From NIOZ-UU13 sp964444135 (lineage in GTDB: Bacteria; Planctomycetota; Phycisphaerae; Sedimentisphaerales; Anaerobacaceae): 64,000 nucleotides of DNA. A model generated the notes under the pieces. The model worked only from the letters and a program-made list of their open reading frames with translations. It had not been told where the DNA came from and searched no databases. Positions 17,486 to 26,054 of the stretch are shown here, in pieces. Positions within the stretch are counted from its first letter, which is position 1. Each line of letters begins with the position of its first letter. A program made the position numbers and the translations under genes. The stretch covers positions 1-64,000 of the forward strand of contig CAYUFX010000002.1 of assembly GCA_964444135.1 (NCBI GenBank), read 5' to 3'.

Positions 17486-18667
17486 TTATCCTTTGAAGAA
17501 AAATATAAACACCAAAATGCTCACGAGCGCAATCGCACCCGGCACCATGAAAATCTGACGCCACTGGAACTTCTCTTCTTTCCTGAATTTGTCCATTATG
17601 AAACCGGCGAACTGAGTCCCGCAGAATAGTCCGACGCCTGTAGTGGCGGCAAAAAGCAGCGCCTGCATAGAACTCCGTATTTCGGACGATGACTCGGACG
17701 CCACTTTGTCTGCGAATATCTGGCCGACAATGACAAAGAGCACATAAGCCAGGCCGTGGAAAGGCTGGCAGGCAATAATAATCCATCGTGGTTTCTGTTT
17801 TATGTAGGCTAAGTACAGTATGAACCAGCCCGTTGCTCCGACGATCAAGGTCCATTTCGTCCCGAGCTTTTCGATGAAAAGAGCCATCAGGACAACGGTG
17901 GCTATTGCCTGTACGGCCTGGGCGATGCCCATCGAGGCAGGGACGTTCTTAGCTGGGATTCCTATGTCCTGCATAAACGGTGCCGTTCCAAGGAAGTAGA
18001 ACTGCATCAGGGCAAAGAAGACCATCGAGATTAAGATAAAGAGAAGGAAATTGAAATCCGTGAGCAAGGATATTGCTTTGATAATAGGAATCTCGCCCGT
18101 TCCTGCCGGTTGCATGGCCGGCAAGAGCACGAGGCAGCCTATTCCCATGATGACCGAAAGGATAGCCGCAAGGTAGAGGCAGTCGCGTCCCTGCTCTCCG
18201 GTTTTGAATATCCATCGCCAGCCGGTAAGGGACCAGCCGATAAAGGCCCAGGCAATTGGAGCCCAGATGAATACTTTGCCCTGGTCGGCGACATCTGAGA
18301 CATTTGCGAACAGCACAGCGTTGGCCAGCGGCAGTGTAGCTGCATAGCAGAGAGAATAGAGAAACATGACTACAAAGAGGCTTTTGAAAGTTGTTTTACG
18401 CACAGCAACGAACATTAGAATTGCGCCTAACAAGTGAGCTACGCCAAGAATGATCTCAGTGTTTACATACTTGTCAGCGAGCTGCCCGGACACCAATGGC
18501 ATGAAGATACAGGCAAGCGGGAAGGTGGCATAAATCCATCCGGTCTGCTTGCCGGTCATTTTCAGAGGCCCCAGAAGTCGAGCGGCCAGTACCGGCATCC
18601 AGGCGGCCCAGACCGCGTACTCCATAAACATCACAAAGCTCAGGGCGAAGTACAGTTTCCATTCCAT
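17486..18667 (-). CDS. MFS transporter of the nucleoside:H+ symporter type
   Basis: 393 residues, almost all hydrophobic, with about 12 predicted membrane helices. The start MEWKLYFALSFVMFMEYAVWAAWMPV resembles NupG/XapB-type nucleoside permeases, and the motif GQLADKYVNTEIIL fits the MFS loop 2-3 signature. It should import a nucleoside or another small polar compound. It lies just downstream of the sugar isomerase and oxidoreductase genes on the same strand, so it may import their substrate. Confidence 0.8.
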   Translation of the reverse strand: MEWKLYFALSFVMFMEYAVWAAWMPVLAARLLGPLKMTGKQTGWIYATFPLACIFMPLVSGQLADKYVNTEIILGVAHLLGAILMFVAVRKTTFKSLFVVMFLYSLCYAATLPLANAVLFANVSDVADQGKVFIWAPIAWAFIGWSLTGWRWIFKTGEQGRDCLYLAAILSVIMGIGCLVLLPAMQPAGTGEIPIIKAISLLTDFNFLLFILISMVFFALMQFYFLGTAPFMQDIGIPAKNVPASMGIAQAVQAIATVVLMALFIEKLGTKWTLIVGATGWFILYLAYIKQKPRWIIIACQPFHGLAYVLFVIVGQIFADKVASESSSEIRSSMQALLFAATTGVGLFCGTQFAGFIMDKFRKEEKFQWRQIFMVPGAIALVSILVFIFFFKG

Positions 18668-18707
18668 TTTGTTCTCCTTAGTCTATTTGTCCTTTATCCA
18701 AGTCTTC

Positions 18708-18888
18708 TGCAAAATCGAGGTTAGGCATACTTTGAAAAGAAAAAATTGTTCCCCACTTTCGTGAGGACAGGCTTTTAATTTTTTCTTTTCAAACACTAAG
18801 TTTTTGTGCAGCGAGCAGATACTTGATTGTTTAAGAAAACCAAAAACCTGATTTTCTTAAATAATATATGCCTAACCTCAATTTTGCA
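18708..18888. mobile_element. Hairpin MITE-like element, copy 2
   Basis: 181 bp with the same terminal inverted repeats as copy 1. The inner stem is TTTGAAAAGAAAAAATT / AATTTTTTCTTTTCAAA and carries an extra CCCCACTTTCGTGAGGACAG insertion. It lies in the space between the MFS and sugar-isomerase genes. Confidence 0.85.
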
Positions 18889-18906
18889 TGACATTATATC
18901 CGTCCT

Positions 18907-19740
18907 TTATTCGTTAGAGCCCAACAGCCTTTCAGCCGCCAGCTTAATATCTCCGAACCGGTCGTCGCCGGCTTCCCGTTCGATTGCCAGAACGCCTTCA
19001 AATCCTATTTCTTTCAGCACACTTAAAAAAGCATCCGTTCCAACTTCACCTTCTCCCCAGGGGACCTCCGCGCCCCACGTGCCCGGCTGGGTAGTCCGAA
19101 TAGCATCCTTAATATGGATGTGTTTTATCCACGGCGCCAGCACCCTTACCGCTTCGATTGGATTGCCCTTGTCATAAAGAATCATATTGGCCGGGTCGAA
19201 ATTGACTCCAATCGCCGGATGATTCAACTCCTCCATAAAATGCTTCAGTTCCTCGGCCGTCTCCTGGCCTGTCTCCAGCAGCAGCATAATATCCTTTCGG
19301 CCGGCGGCATCAGCCAAAAATCTGATACGGTCGTAAAATTTCTTAATATATGCCTCGTCGGTCTCATCGATAAAACCGGCGTGCATAGAAAGGTATTTGA
19401 CGCCAAGCTTGACTGTAACATCAGTAGCGCCAACGAACAACTGGCGGCTCCGCTCCCAGTATTCATCCGGTGCAATTCCGCCTGTTATTTTTATGCTATC
19501 CAGTGTCGAGTAATCTTCCTGAGGAAAGTCTATCATTGTACAGCTTACAGTCCAGTTTTGATTCTGCACGGCATTCAGGTAATCGTCACCCTTGTCTTCC
19601 AATGCAGCCCTGACCCCTAAGTGCACGTGTTCAATCCCGATTTTATCCATCGCATCTGCCACGCCGGCGACGTCTGTTTGCAGCGACCAGCTACAAATCC
19701 CTATAGGCCAATCCTTACATTTCATTGTGCTATTCTCCAA
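18907..19740 (-). CDS. Sugar phosphate isomerase/epimerase (AP endonuclease family 2 fold)
   Basis: 277 residues, a TIM-barrel of the xylose isomerase-like superfamily. Supporting strands include GICSWSLQTD near the start, LLLETGQETAEEL, GVNFDPANMILY and HIHIKDAIRTT, and the metal-binding acids and histidines lie in those strands. Function is isomerisation or epimerisation of a sugar or sugar acid. It is 139 bp from the Gfo/Idh gene in the same direction, a common pairing in catabolic operons. Confidence 0.88.
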   Translation of the reverse strand: MENSTMKCKDWPIGICSWSLQTDVAGVADAMDKIGIEHVHLGVRAALEDKGDDYLNAVQNQNWTVSCTMIDFPQEDYSTLDSIKITGGIAPDEYWERSRQLFVGATDVTVKLGVKYLSMHAGFIDETDEAYIKKFYDRIRFLADAAGRKDIMLLLETGQETAEELKHFMEELNHPAIGVNFDPANMILYDKGNPIEAVRVLAPWIKHIHIKDAIRTTQPGTWGAEVPWGEGEVGTDAFLSVLKEIGFEGVLAIEREAGDDRFGDIKLAAERLLGSNE

Positions 19741-19791
19741 TTCAAATCTTTTCTTTCTTTACTTAGCTAAGCGTAAAACAAAAATCGACAA

Positions 19792-19857
19792 TGTCACCCC
19801 TGCGAAAGCAGGGGTCCAGAACGAAAAAGCTGGATTCCCGCTTCCGCGGGAATGACA
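19792..19857. repeat. Palindromic intergenic repeat
   Basis: Hairpins CCCCTGCGAAAGCAGGGG and TTCCCGCTTCCGCGGGAA joined by the same linker as at 9848-9951. Confidence 0.78.
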
Positions 19858-19879
19858 ACTACTGTCTCCACAACAGGAA

Positions 19880-20899
19880 TTATCTAATCGAAACCTTTTC
19901 TATCTTTCCGGCGGATTCCTTCTCCGCCGCCACGATTCTAACCGAATCCCGTGACTGCTCCAGGGTCGTTATTTCCTCGACCTTTTCTCCTCTTACGGCT
20001 TTGGCAAAATGGGCTATCTCCAGAAGCCAGCCGTCTCCTTCCTGCACTTCCGGAGTGAATGCCTCACCTTCAGCCGGACAAACTCTAAACGCCGGCTCCC
20101 GCGTCAAATCATACACAAGCGTCGCTTTGGCCAGCGCAATGTTAAAGCTCATCTCAAATCCGAACGTAGGCATCATCGCCCAGCCGCCTTCTGCGGTTAC
20201 TACCTTATTACCGTCATAGAGGTATTGTGTAACTATATGTAGCAGCCCTCCGCCGGGGCCTTTTGCTCCAAAACTGCAAACCGCCCGCGGCACCCCGAAT
20301 AGATACTGCACAAAGTCCGTGTCGTGGATGTGTAGGTCAAGGGCCATTCCTCCGCTGCGTTTTTCGTCCAAAAACCAGTTGTCGATGCTCCAGGTTGGGG
20401 CCGCCCCCAGGCGTTGGAACGTCGCTGCGACGACCCTGCCGTACTCGCCGCTGTCAACTATCTCCTTGGCTTTGGCATATTCGGGCCAAAATCGCACGCA
20501 GTGCCCGATTTGCAGCACCTTTCCGCTGTCTCCGGCCTCTGCAATCATCCGCTCGCAATCTTCGACGTTTAGTGCCATCGGCTTCTCGCAAAAAACGTTG
20601 ACTCCCGATGCCAATGCTCTTATCGAAAAGTCCGCGTGCAGAGACGTCGGCAGTGTAATCGAAACGGCATCGAGCTCGGCACTTTCGAGCATTTCTTCAA
20701 AATCCGTGTATAACTGTAAGCTGCTAAAATCAACCGCCTGTTCCGTGTCTCCGATGTTCCCCACCGCTCTTTTCGTATCTTCCACTATGTTCGGATTTAC
20801 GTCGCAAACTGCCACAACTTCAGCACCTTTCAAGGCCTTCCAGCACTTGTAGTGCGTTTGCCCCATAAATCCAAATCCTGTTATGCCCACTCTTAGCAT
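19880..20899 (-). CDS. Gfo/Idh/MocA-family oxidoreductase
   Basis: 339 residues. The N-terminal Rossmann motif is GITGFGFMGQTHYKCW. The conserved EKPMALN (about 121-127) contains the Lys of the active site, and the C-terminal alpha/beta domain is present (LHIHDTDFVQYLFG). It should oxidise or reduce a sugar or cyclitol with NAD(P). It precedes the sugar isomerase in transcription order. Confidence 0.9.
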   Translation of the reverse strand: MLRVGITGFGFMGQTHYKCWKALKGAEVVAVCDVNPNIVEDTKRAVGNIGDTEQAVDFSSLQLYTDFEEMLESAELDAVSITLPTSLHADFSIRALASGVNVFCEKPMALNVEDCERMIAEAGDSGKVLQIGHCVRFWPEYAKAKEIVDSGEYGRVVAATFQRLGAAPTWSIDNWFLDEKRSGGMALDLHIHDTDFVQYLFGVPRAVCSFGAKGPGGGLLHIVTQYLYDGNKVVTAEGGWAMMPTFGFEMSFNIALAKATLVYDLTREPAFRVCPAEGEAFTPEVQEGDGWLLEIAHFAKAVRGEKVEEITTLEQSRDSVRIVAAEKESAGKIEKVSIR

Positions 20900-21062
20900 A
20901 CTCGTAGTCCTCCAATTATTTCCGCCGATGGCGGAATAACCAATCCTTTCTTCGCTTTACAATAACAGCAACCCTCCCGTATATTTCACTGGTTCAGAAT
21001 TTTATCAGAAACAGTCACGTACTCAAGCATATTTCTCTAAATTTGTGAATTATAAATTCCGC

Positions 21063-21800
21063 TTAATTCGACCGCTTGCGCAGCAAATGTTCGATATTTT
21101 GGATACGGGCCTTAAAAGGCGGATGTGAGGAAAAATAACTGCCGAGGTCAAACTGGCCCACAGGCTGGCTCAGCGTGGCCAGACGCGAAAGTAACTGCAC
21201 ACAGGCGCCGGCGTCATAACCGGCTGCCCCAACAAGACGCACTCCGAGCTTGTCGGCTTCGGACTCCAGGTCCTGGGAATAGGCACTTTCAAGGAACTGC
21301 ACACCCACCTTTCGCAACCAGCCGGACAGCATGCCCCGAACTGGTGCAACCCTGGATGCTGTAGCAATGGCTGAATTGCTGATGATACGGGCCATTGCAT
21401 GGCCCCGCATCACGTGGCCCATCTCATGTCCGAGAATGAACGCAACCTCGCTCTGATTCCACCGGCATAGTTTCATTAGCGAGCGGGTGACAAAGATGAA
21501 TCCGCCCGGCAGAGCGAACGCATTCGGCTCGGCGCCCTTGACGGTTTCAAAACTGAATTTACGAGACTTATTGGCGACACAGGCAGCCAGACGATTACCT
21601 ACTTCGTTCAGTATTTGTTCGGCTTGTGGTTCCAGGTCAAGTTCCAGTTGACGCCTGATTTCGCGTGCAAGGTCCTGACCAACTTCGTGCTCGACTTTAA
21701 TAGCGTCAGCTTCACTGCCGACCATTGATTGCCAGAGCCACTTGGCCTTGCGGACTTTTGGCCCGACTTTTTTGCCCAAATTGTAGAACAGACCGCTCAC
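21063..21800 (-). CDS. M48-family metalloprotease
   Basis: 245 residues. HEMGH (125-129) is the zinc site, with the third ligand in the ESEADK segment (about 179-184). The region LEPQAEQILNEVGNRLA before it is typical of the M48 family. No signal peptide or transmembrane span is visible, so it is either cytosolic or the start is further upstream. It may degrade misfolded or exported proteins. Confidence 0.85.
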   Translation of the reverse strand: MSGLFYNLGKKVGPKVRKAKWLWQSMVGSEADAIKVEHEVGQDLAREIRRQLELDLEPQAEQILNEVGNRLAACVANKSRKFSFETVKGAEPNAFALPGGFIFVTRSLMKLCRWNQSEVAFILGHEMGHVMRGHAMARIISNSAIATASRVAPVRGMLSGWLRKVGVQFLESAYSQDLESEADKLGVRLVGAAGYDAGACVQLLSRLATLSQPVGQFDLGSYFSSHPPFKARIQNIEHLLRKRSN

Positions 21801-21954
21801 CTTCTAAGGTCTCCCGTTTATGAGTCATATATATCCAGGTTTTGCCGATGTTGTTTTGGCATCTTACATTAGTTGTTACCATTACCGGCTGTAGGTTCTC
21901 CGCCGGTACCCCCACTACTGGCTTGTGCCAATAAGCCGTGGGGGGCAGGATAAA

Positions 21955-22027
21955 TGAGAGCGCTGGGACTCGAACCCAGGACCTACGGCTTAAAAGGCCG
22001 TTGCTCTACCGGCTGAGCTACACTCCC
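21955..22027 (-). tRNA. tRNA-Lys (UUU)
   Basis: A 73-nt cloverleaf: acceptor GGGAGTG/CGCTCTC, D-arm GCTC...GAGC, anticodon loop CTTTTAA (anticodon UUU), T-arm CTGGG-TTCGAGT-CCCAG. CCA is not encoded. Its 5' half (about 21986-22027) is duplicated at 38114-38155 as a 16-kb element's other end. Confidence 0.95.
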
Positions 22028-22031
22028 AAAA
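21986..22031. other. Left attachment repeat (att) of the integrated element
   Basis: A 46-bp sequence identical to 38114-38159, beginning CGGCTTAAAAGGCCGTTGCT and ending CACTCCCAAAA. It covers the 5' part of the tRNA gene through the anticodon arm plus 4 bp beyond the tRNA 5' end. Confidence 0.9.
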
Positions 22032-22047
22032 AATTCTAAGTTGTTGT

Positions 22048-22077
22048 AATATAACAACTTTCTGCACATGCTGTCAA
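22048..22077 (-). promoter_or_regulatory. Element-borne promoter driving the restored tRNA-Lys
   Basis: On the minus strand TTGACA (22077-22072), an 18-bp spacer and TATATT (22053-22048) precede the tRNA 5' end by about 20 bp. The TGA of the TTGACA box is the integrase stop codon. Confidence 0.75.
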
Positions 22078-23267
22078 TTCCTTTCGCCCGAAAAAACAGG
22101 TGCGTGCCAAATGTGTGCCAAGTTTTGACCAATTCCGGCACTCATTGCGGCTCTTGCGCGGTCGATTAAGTCATCCGCAACTGCCAAGTAAAATTGGTGC
22201 GTTGTCCTAAAATCCGCGTGGCCAGCAAGCTTCATTACTTCGTATTCGCCCATGCCGTTAGTGAACCAATTTGTCAAAGCTGTGTTCCTTAAATCGTGAA
22301 ATCGTCTGATCCTGATAGATGCTCGTTTCTGAATTTTCTCGTACTCGCGACGAAAGTTATTGATTACCTTCAATCTCGAATCAGACAATGTCCATTTGCT
22401 CTGCTTTCGTAACTCCTGAATCCTACCATATCGGCATGGGGGAACAAACACATAGGCATATTTGTTGGGCTGCTGACTCTGATGCTCTGCCAGTTTGATT
22501 ACCGCATCTTCTGTCAGAGGCAAAGTTCTACGGTCTGTGTCCTTAATCAGCCATTGCCACGTCTCAGCAGTATTCTGTTTCGGGGATACGTCAATCGTCT
22601 TCGCCTCAAAATCAATGTCAGACCAGACTGCGTTGAGCAATTCGCCCCTTCTCATCCCGGTTATCATCGCAACATAGATCAGCAAATCCCACCTTACAGA
22701 GCCTTTGCTTTCCTGACTAACCTTCAGGAGCTGCTCACATTCATCGGTAGTATAGACCTCGATTTTTCTCTTAGTCCATTTCGGCAGCTTGATATATTTC
22801 AACGGGTTCTCACTCAACTGTTTGCGTTCAACTGCTAATTGAAACAGTCGCTTTAGTGCCCTTAGTTTCTTGGATACCGTTGCCCCGCTATTGCCCTGGT
22901 CTAAGCAAGTTTGCCTAAACAGCTCACCATGATTTAAAGTCACACGCTGATAATCAAGATTGCCAATAATTTTAATAAAATGCTTCATAGCCGACCGATG
23001 TTCATATTGTGTGCTTTCCCTTGTTTGATCTCCCGTTCTGGCTAAACTATCTTCCAAAAAGTCACTAAGTTTCATAGAGGCCGGCGCAAATACACCCATT
23101 CTTAATTCACGTTCTTTCTGTACCCTCTGGGCTTCAGCCTTTCGCCTATCAGCGTGACCGAGAGAAAGCCGGTGCCTTTTACCTTCCTCATTCACATAAT
23201 CGAGCAGGTACTTAAAAGCCTTGCCGTCTCTTGACGGTCTTGTGCTTAGTCTTACCAGTTCGTTCAT
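22074..23267 (-). CDS. Tyrosine recombinase (integrase)
   Basis: 397 residues. The N-terminal arm and core-binding domain (residues 1-165) are followed by a catalytic domain with R206 (TGMRRGELLN), H324-x-x-R327 (RRFHDLRNT), H350 (AGHADFRTT) and the nucleophile Y360 (HQFYLAVAD). It should integrate and excise the 16-kb element at the tRNA-Lys site. Its stop codon lies within the -35 hexamer of the tRNA promoter, and arm-like repeats fall within its last codons. Confidence 0.93.
   Translation of the reverse strand: MNELVRLSTRPSRDGKAFKYLLDYVNEEGKRHRLSLGHADRRKAEAQRVQKERELRMGVFAPASMKLSDFLEDSLARTGDQTRESTQYEHRSAMKHFIKIIGNLDYQRVTLNHGELFRQTCLDQGNSGATVSKKLRALKRLFQLAVERKQLSENPLKYIKLPKWTKRKIEVYTTDECEQLLKVSQESKGSVRWDLLIYVAMITGMRRGELLNAVWSDIDFEAKTIDVSPKQNTAETWQWLIKDTDRRTLPLTEDAVIKLAEHQSQQPNKYAYVFVPPCRYGRIQELRKQSKWTLSDSRLKVINNFRREYEKIQKRASIRIRRFHDLRNTALTNWFTNGMGEYEVMKLAGHADFRTTHQFYLAVADDLIDRARAAMSAGIGQNLAHIWHAPVFSGERN
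22100..22123. promoter_or_regulatory. Candidate integrase arm-type sites, left
   Basis: Two adjacent 12-bp units GTGCGTGCCAAA and TGTGTGCCAAGT that lie within the integrase C-terminal coding sequence. The same motif is found as an exact tandem pair near the other end (37989-38012), in the same orientation. Confidence 0.5.
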
Positions 23268-23352
23268 AAATTGACCTCCTTTCTATCCAACTGGCAAGGC
23301 CGGTCCGGCCATAATATTAACCGAACCAATAATTTTTTACAGTCTAAAATCA

Positions 23353-23589
23353 TTACTTTTGTTCTTTCGCAAGCTTATCTTCTATCCATCTACGAACAGC
23401 AATAAGCGGGTAAAGAGGCTGTTTGCATATATGAATACAAGGCAAATCATGCATACGCTGCAGATTATCCACAACGTTATCGAAATTACTTGTTTTTGAA
23501 ACCTCGGGTATTCGCAAGAAACGAACTAACTCGGAGCGAGTCATAAGCTCCGGGAAGCCATTAACTTTGTTGTGAGATTCCTTTTTCAT
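23353..23589 (-). CDS. Small helix-turn-helix protein, likely excisionase or regulator
   Basis: 78 residues with a MerR/AlpA-like pattern (LMTRSELVRFLRIPE near the start; PLIAVRRWIEDKL at the end). The position next to the integrase in the same direction suggests a recombination directionality factor, but no assay is possible from sequence. It is 6 bp after the zinc-ribbon gene. Confidence 0.6.
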   Translation of the reverse strand: MKKESHNKVNGFPELMTRSELVRFLRIPEVSKTSNFDNVVDNLQRMHDLPCIHICKQPLYPLIAVRRWIEDKLAKEQK

Positions 23590-23595
23590 GCCAAA

Positions 23596-23823
23596 TCAAA
23601 TCTTTTCCTTGATCCCGATAACGCAATACCGATGCCTACAGATTCCCCGCCGGCATATCCGATACTGCTTATTGCCCTTGGTCGAAGTGGCAACGGTATC
23701 GTGCGTCCTGCATCGAGGGCACATACTGGCGTTGGGAAAGTGCCATTTTTTTCCCCGTTCATTCACCGCAGGGGCTTTCCGCTTCGCGTTCGCGCTTTTC
23801 TTCTTTGAGTCTGTTTTTACCAT
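23596..23823 (-). CDS. Small zinc-ribbon protein
   Basis: About 75 residues. The basic N-terminus (KTDSKKKSANAKRKAP) is followed by a ribbon: MCPRCRTHDTV...YRICRRGICRHRYC, with cysteines spaced CxxC...CxxxxC. This resembles small phage zinc-finger regulators (Com/Ogr-like) in layout only. The start at 23823 uses GGCGGAGTAG, which overlaps the upstream gene's stop. Confidence 0.6.
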   Translation of the reverse strand: MVKTDSKKKSANAKRKAPAVNERGKKWHFPNASMCPRCRTHDTVATSTKGNKQYRICRRGICRHRYCVIGIKEKI

Positions 23824-23830
23824 AATCAAT

Positions 23831-24400
23831 CTACTCCGCCAAAACGATTTCGGCCAATTTCTTTGACTGCTCAACTGTACGCTCAATCTCAAAAAAGTCA
23901 TGTCCTACACTAATCGATATTGTCGTCAAGAGACCGCTCGTTTGGACAGTAAGTTGCTTCGCCCGTTCAAGATTTTTTTCGGCAAGTTCGTAGAGTTTGA
24001 ATATTTCAATTCGCAATTCGTCTTGGCGCCCTTTTAGGTCATTGATGTCACTGTCGGAGTCCAAAACGTTCTGTGCAAGATTGACCAATTCCGCTCGGAC
24101 TTTACGAATCTCATCCAAGATTTTATCAGCACCGATGGCATCCCCCCTGTTCAAGCAAGCATCGTATTGATTTCGTAGCCCGGCAATTTTCTCGTCACGG
24201 TCCCGCCGGAGTTGCCGAAGATTTACCTCAAAGTTATTTCGCCGAGTTTGAACCTCTATCTGCAACCGGCTGATTTTGTCTTTTATCCTTTCGGTTTGTT
24301 CCTGTTGTTTTTGAAGGTCCGTTACCTCGACAAAACCTATGTCGATTTCCTCAATTGGTTGCTCAATAGTTTCGGCTTTTTTTTCTTTCGCTGCTAGCAT
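23831..24400 (-). CDS. Coiled-coil protein of unknown function
   Basis: 189 residues with strongly charged heptad patterns (EQTERIKDKISRLQIEVQTRRNNFEV, RDRDEKIAGLRNQYD), so a long coiled coil is likely. The C-terminal part has more hydrophobic residues (VQTSGLLTTISISVGHDFFE). AAAGGAT precedes the start. No recognised domain. It sits between the zinc-ribbon gene and the paralogous pair upstream. Confidence 0.6.
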   Translation of the reverse strand: MLAAKEKKAETIEQPIEEIDIGFVEVTDLQKQQEQTERIKDKISRLQIEVQTRRNNFEVNLRQLRRDRDEKIAGLRNQYDACLNRGDAIGADKILDEIRKVRAELVNLAQNVLDSDSDINDLKGRQDELRIEIFKLYELAEKNLERAKQLTVQTSGLLTTISISVGHDFFEIERTVEQSKKLAEIVLAE

Positions 24401-24473
24401 AATATGATCCTTTCAAAAAAATTTCGTTATGTTATATGGCCTTCACTGCGTAGTGACATCTTCTTTTTTCACA

Positions 24474-24836
24474 TCAATCCAACTCGGCGAGCTCCGAGAC
24501 CAGCTCAATTCCCCAACGCGAAAAATTTCTCGCGTCCTTCACCGAACCTAATTTTACCGCCGCTTTGAAAGCTTCTGTGTTTTTCTGCAATTCCTCGAGC
24601 TTCTCTTTTATCTCAACCTCGATGCTCAATGAAGAACGCTTTTTACTAAGCATCAAAACCTTAATGTTTGCACGAGTTCTTGCAAATCCATCCAAGGTCT
24701 TCGCGGCAATATTGAGCTTACGCGCTTCCATAGCTCGCAAAGCCTGTTTGAACCCCTCTGATTGCAGTCGGAAAAGACGGCTTAACGTTTTCTCCCTTCT
24801 TTCCCCTGTCATCTGTTTTGCTTCACTTACTCTCAT
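24474..24836 (-). CDS. Hypothetical helical protein, paralogous to next gene's C-terminus
   Basis: 120 residues, mainly helical and charged. It aligns well with the C-terminal 100 residues of the gene at 24878-25579 (LFRLQSEGFKQALRAMEARK against LFTLHRAALRQSLKALKSRR; LGSVKDARNFSRW against LGSVSEATNFLRW). The start at 24836 has TGGGAGTTAAGAAA just before it; the longer frame to 24923 would overlap the upstream gene. A duplicate without the HTH part. Confidence 0.55.
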   Translation of the reverse strand: MRVSEAKQMTGERREKTLSRLFRLQSEGFKQALRAMEARKLNIAAKTLDGFARTRANIKVLMLSKKRSSLSIEVEIKEKLEELQKNTEAFKAAVKLGSVKDARNFSRWGIELVSELAELD

Positions 24837-24877
24837 TTTCTTAACTCCCAAAAAATCATATTTCAATTTCTTTTCGC

Positions 24878-25579
24878 TCAAAGCAATAAGTCTTTGAGCT
24901 TCGAGTCTATTTCGCGACTCCACCGCAAAAAATTTGTTGCCTCACTAACCGATCCTAATTGTATCGCCCTTTCAAAACCTTCAGCGTTTTTCTTCAGCTC
25001 GGAGAGCAGCTCCTTCAATTTGACCGCGATACTCAAAGAAAACTTTTTGTCATCGCGGATCGAGTTTGCCAGAGTTGAAATGTCGCCGCAGATTTCCCCG
25101 AGACAATCGGCAGCCTTCGTTGCAATTTTCGACCGCCGAGATTTTAGGGCTTTGAGCGATTGTCGAAGAGCAGCGCGATGCAAGGTAAATAACTTGTCAA
25201 GTTTTTTGGCTTGTCGTTTCAGAAACATCTGTTGGTAATAATGCGGCAGCCATTTCAAAACAACCGAAACATCATAACTGCCATCTGAACTGCGTGGCAG
25301 GCCCTTCGCCGCCCAATCGTGAAGAGTCTGGCGAGTCACGCCCAAAAGCTGAGCTAGGTTTTGCTGCGACACACTGGCAAGTGAGATTTTTATCTCCGCT
25401 GAATTTCTGTAATGATTTTCGATAAATCTTAAAGAAGTTTTTAAATGGAATCTTCCTTTTCTGGTTTGCGGCAAACCATTGAACTTTATCAAACGCTCGA
25501 TATAACCCGCATCGTGCCCGATGAGCCGAGCAAGCTCAATTTTTGACACAGTAGAATGTTGCCAGGTTCGTTGTCTCAT
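24878..25579 (-). CDS. HTH protein with Nu1/terminase-small-subunit-like DNA-binding module
   Basis: 233 residues. There are two likely HTHs: IELARLIGHDAGYIERLIKFNGLP near the start, and QQNLAQLLGVTRQTLHDWAA (about 72-91) which has the pattern of phage Nu1-like small terminase and excisionase winged-helix proteins. The C-terminal helical module is duplicated in the next gene. It could be a DNA-packaging or regulatory protein; with no large terminase in the element, regulation is more likely. Confidence 0.55.
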   Translation of the reverse strand: MRQRTWQHSTVSKIELARLIGHDAGYIERLIKFNGLPQTRKGRFHLKTSLRFIENHYRNSAEIKISLASVSQQNLAQLLGVTRQTLHDWAAKGLPRSSDGSYDVSVVLKWLPHYYQQMFLKRQAKKLDKLFTLHRAALRQSLKALKSRRSKIATKAADCLGEICGDISTLANSIRDDKKFSLSIAVKLKELLSELKKNAEGFERAIQLGSVSEATNFLRWSREIDSKLKDLLL

Positions 25580-25845
25580 AACATTACATTTCCAAAATCA
25601 TAGGTAAGTAAGATAATTTTTAAAAAAATCAAAAACACACGCTTTTCGCCATTTTTTTAACCGCAAGCGCAATATCGCCAGGAAGAACCTAAGAGTTATA
25701 CATCTTTGTCCTTATTACACTTACCACCCTTACAAACCATGCTATTAAGTTCAATCACAAACATTAAATTACCTATATTACCTAATCAATAACCTCGGCT
25801 CACTTTACGTAGCTTTACATAGCCTTGCTCAAAGGCTTCCCTATC
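25580..25845. other. AT-rich intergenic region within the element
   Basis: No standard gene. A 22-codon frame (25723-25655 approximately, minus, MFVIELNSMVCKGGKC...) follows a weak AGGTAAT and is not called. Repeated CTTTACGTAGCTTTACATAG near 25804 could be a regulatory site. Confidence 0.4.
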
Positions 25846-26052
25846 TTACCCCTTTTTTTGTCTCTTATGATACCGACTCATCAACTCGTCAAGATAAGCA
25901 GGGTACGGTTTTCTCTCATATCTCATTCGTAAACTCTCATTAACCAGCCAATTCAAATCCTCACAGCTACAACCTACCTGAACCAAATCTGCTGCCAAGT
26001 TCAATGCTTGTGAGAAACCGCGCCGATAACTGCTTTCATTGTTCGATAGCAT
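25846..26052 (-). CDS. Small protein of unknown function
   Basis: 68 residues from the ATG at 26052 (an in-frame TTG lies 6 bp further upstream). The sequence SYRRGFSQALNLAADLVQVGC is helical, with charged C-terminus. The start is 3 bp after the primase stop codon, so the two genes are translationally coupled. No recognised family. Confidence 0.5.
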   Translation of the reverse strand: MLSNNESSYRRGFSQALNLAADLVQVGCSCEDLNWLVNESLRMRYERKPYPAYLDELMSRYHKRQKKG

Positions 26053-26054
26053 AA

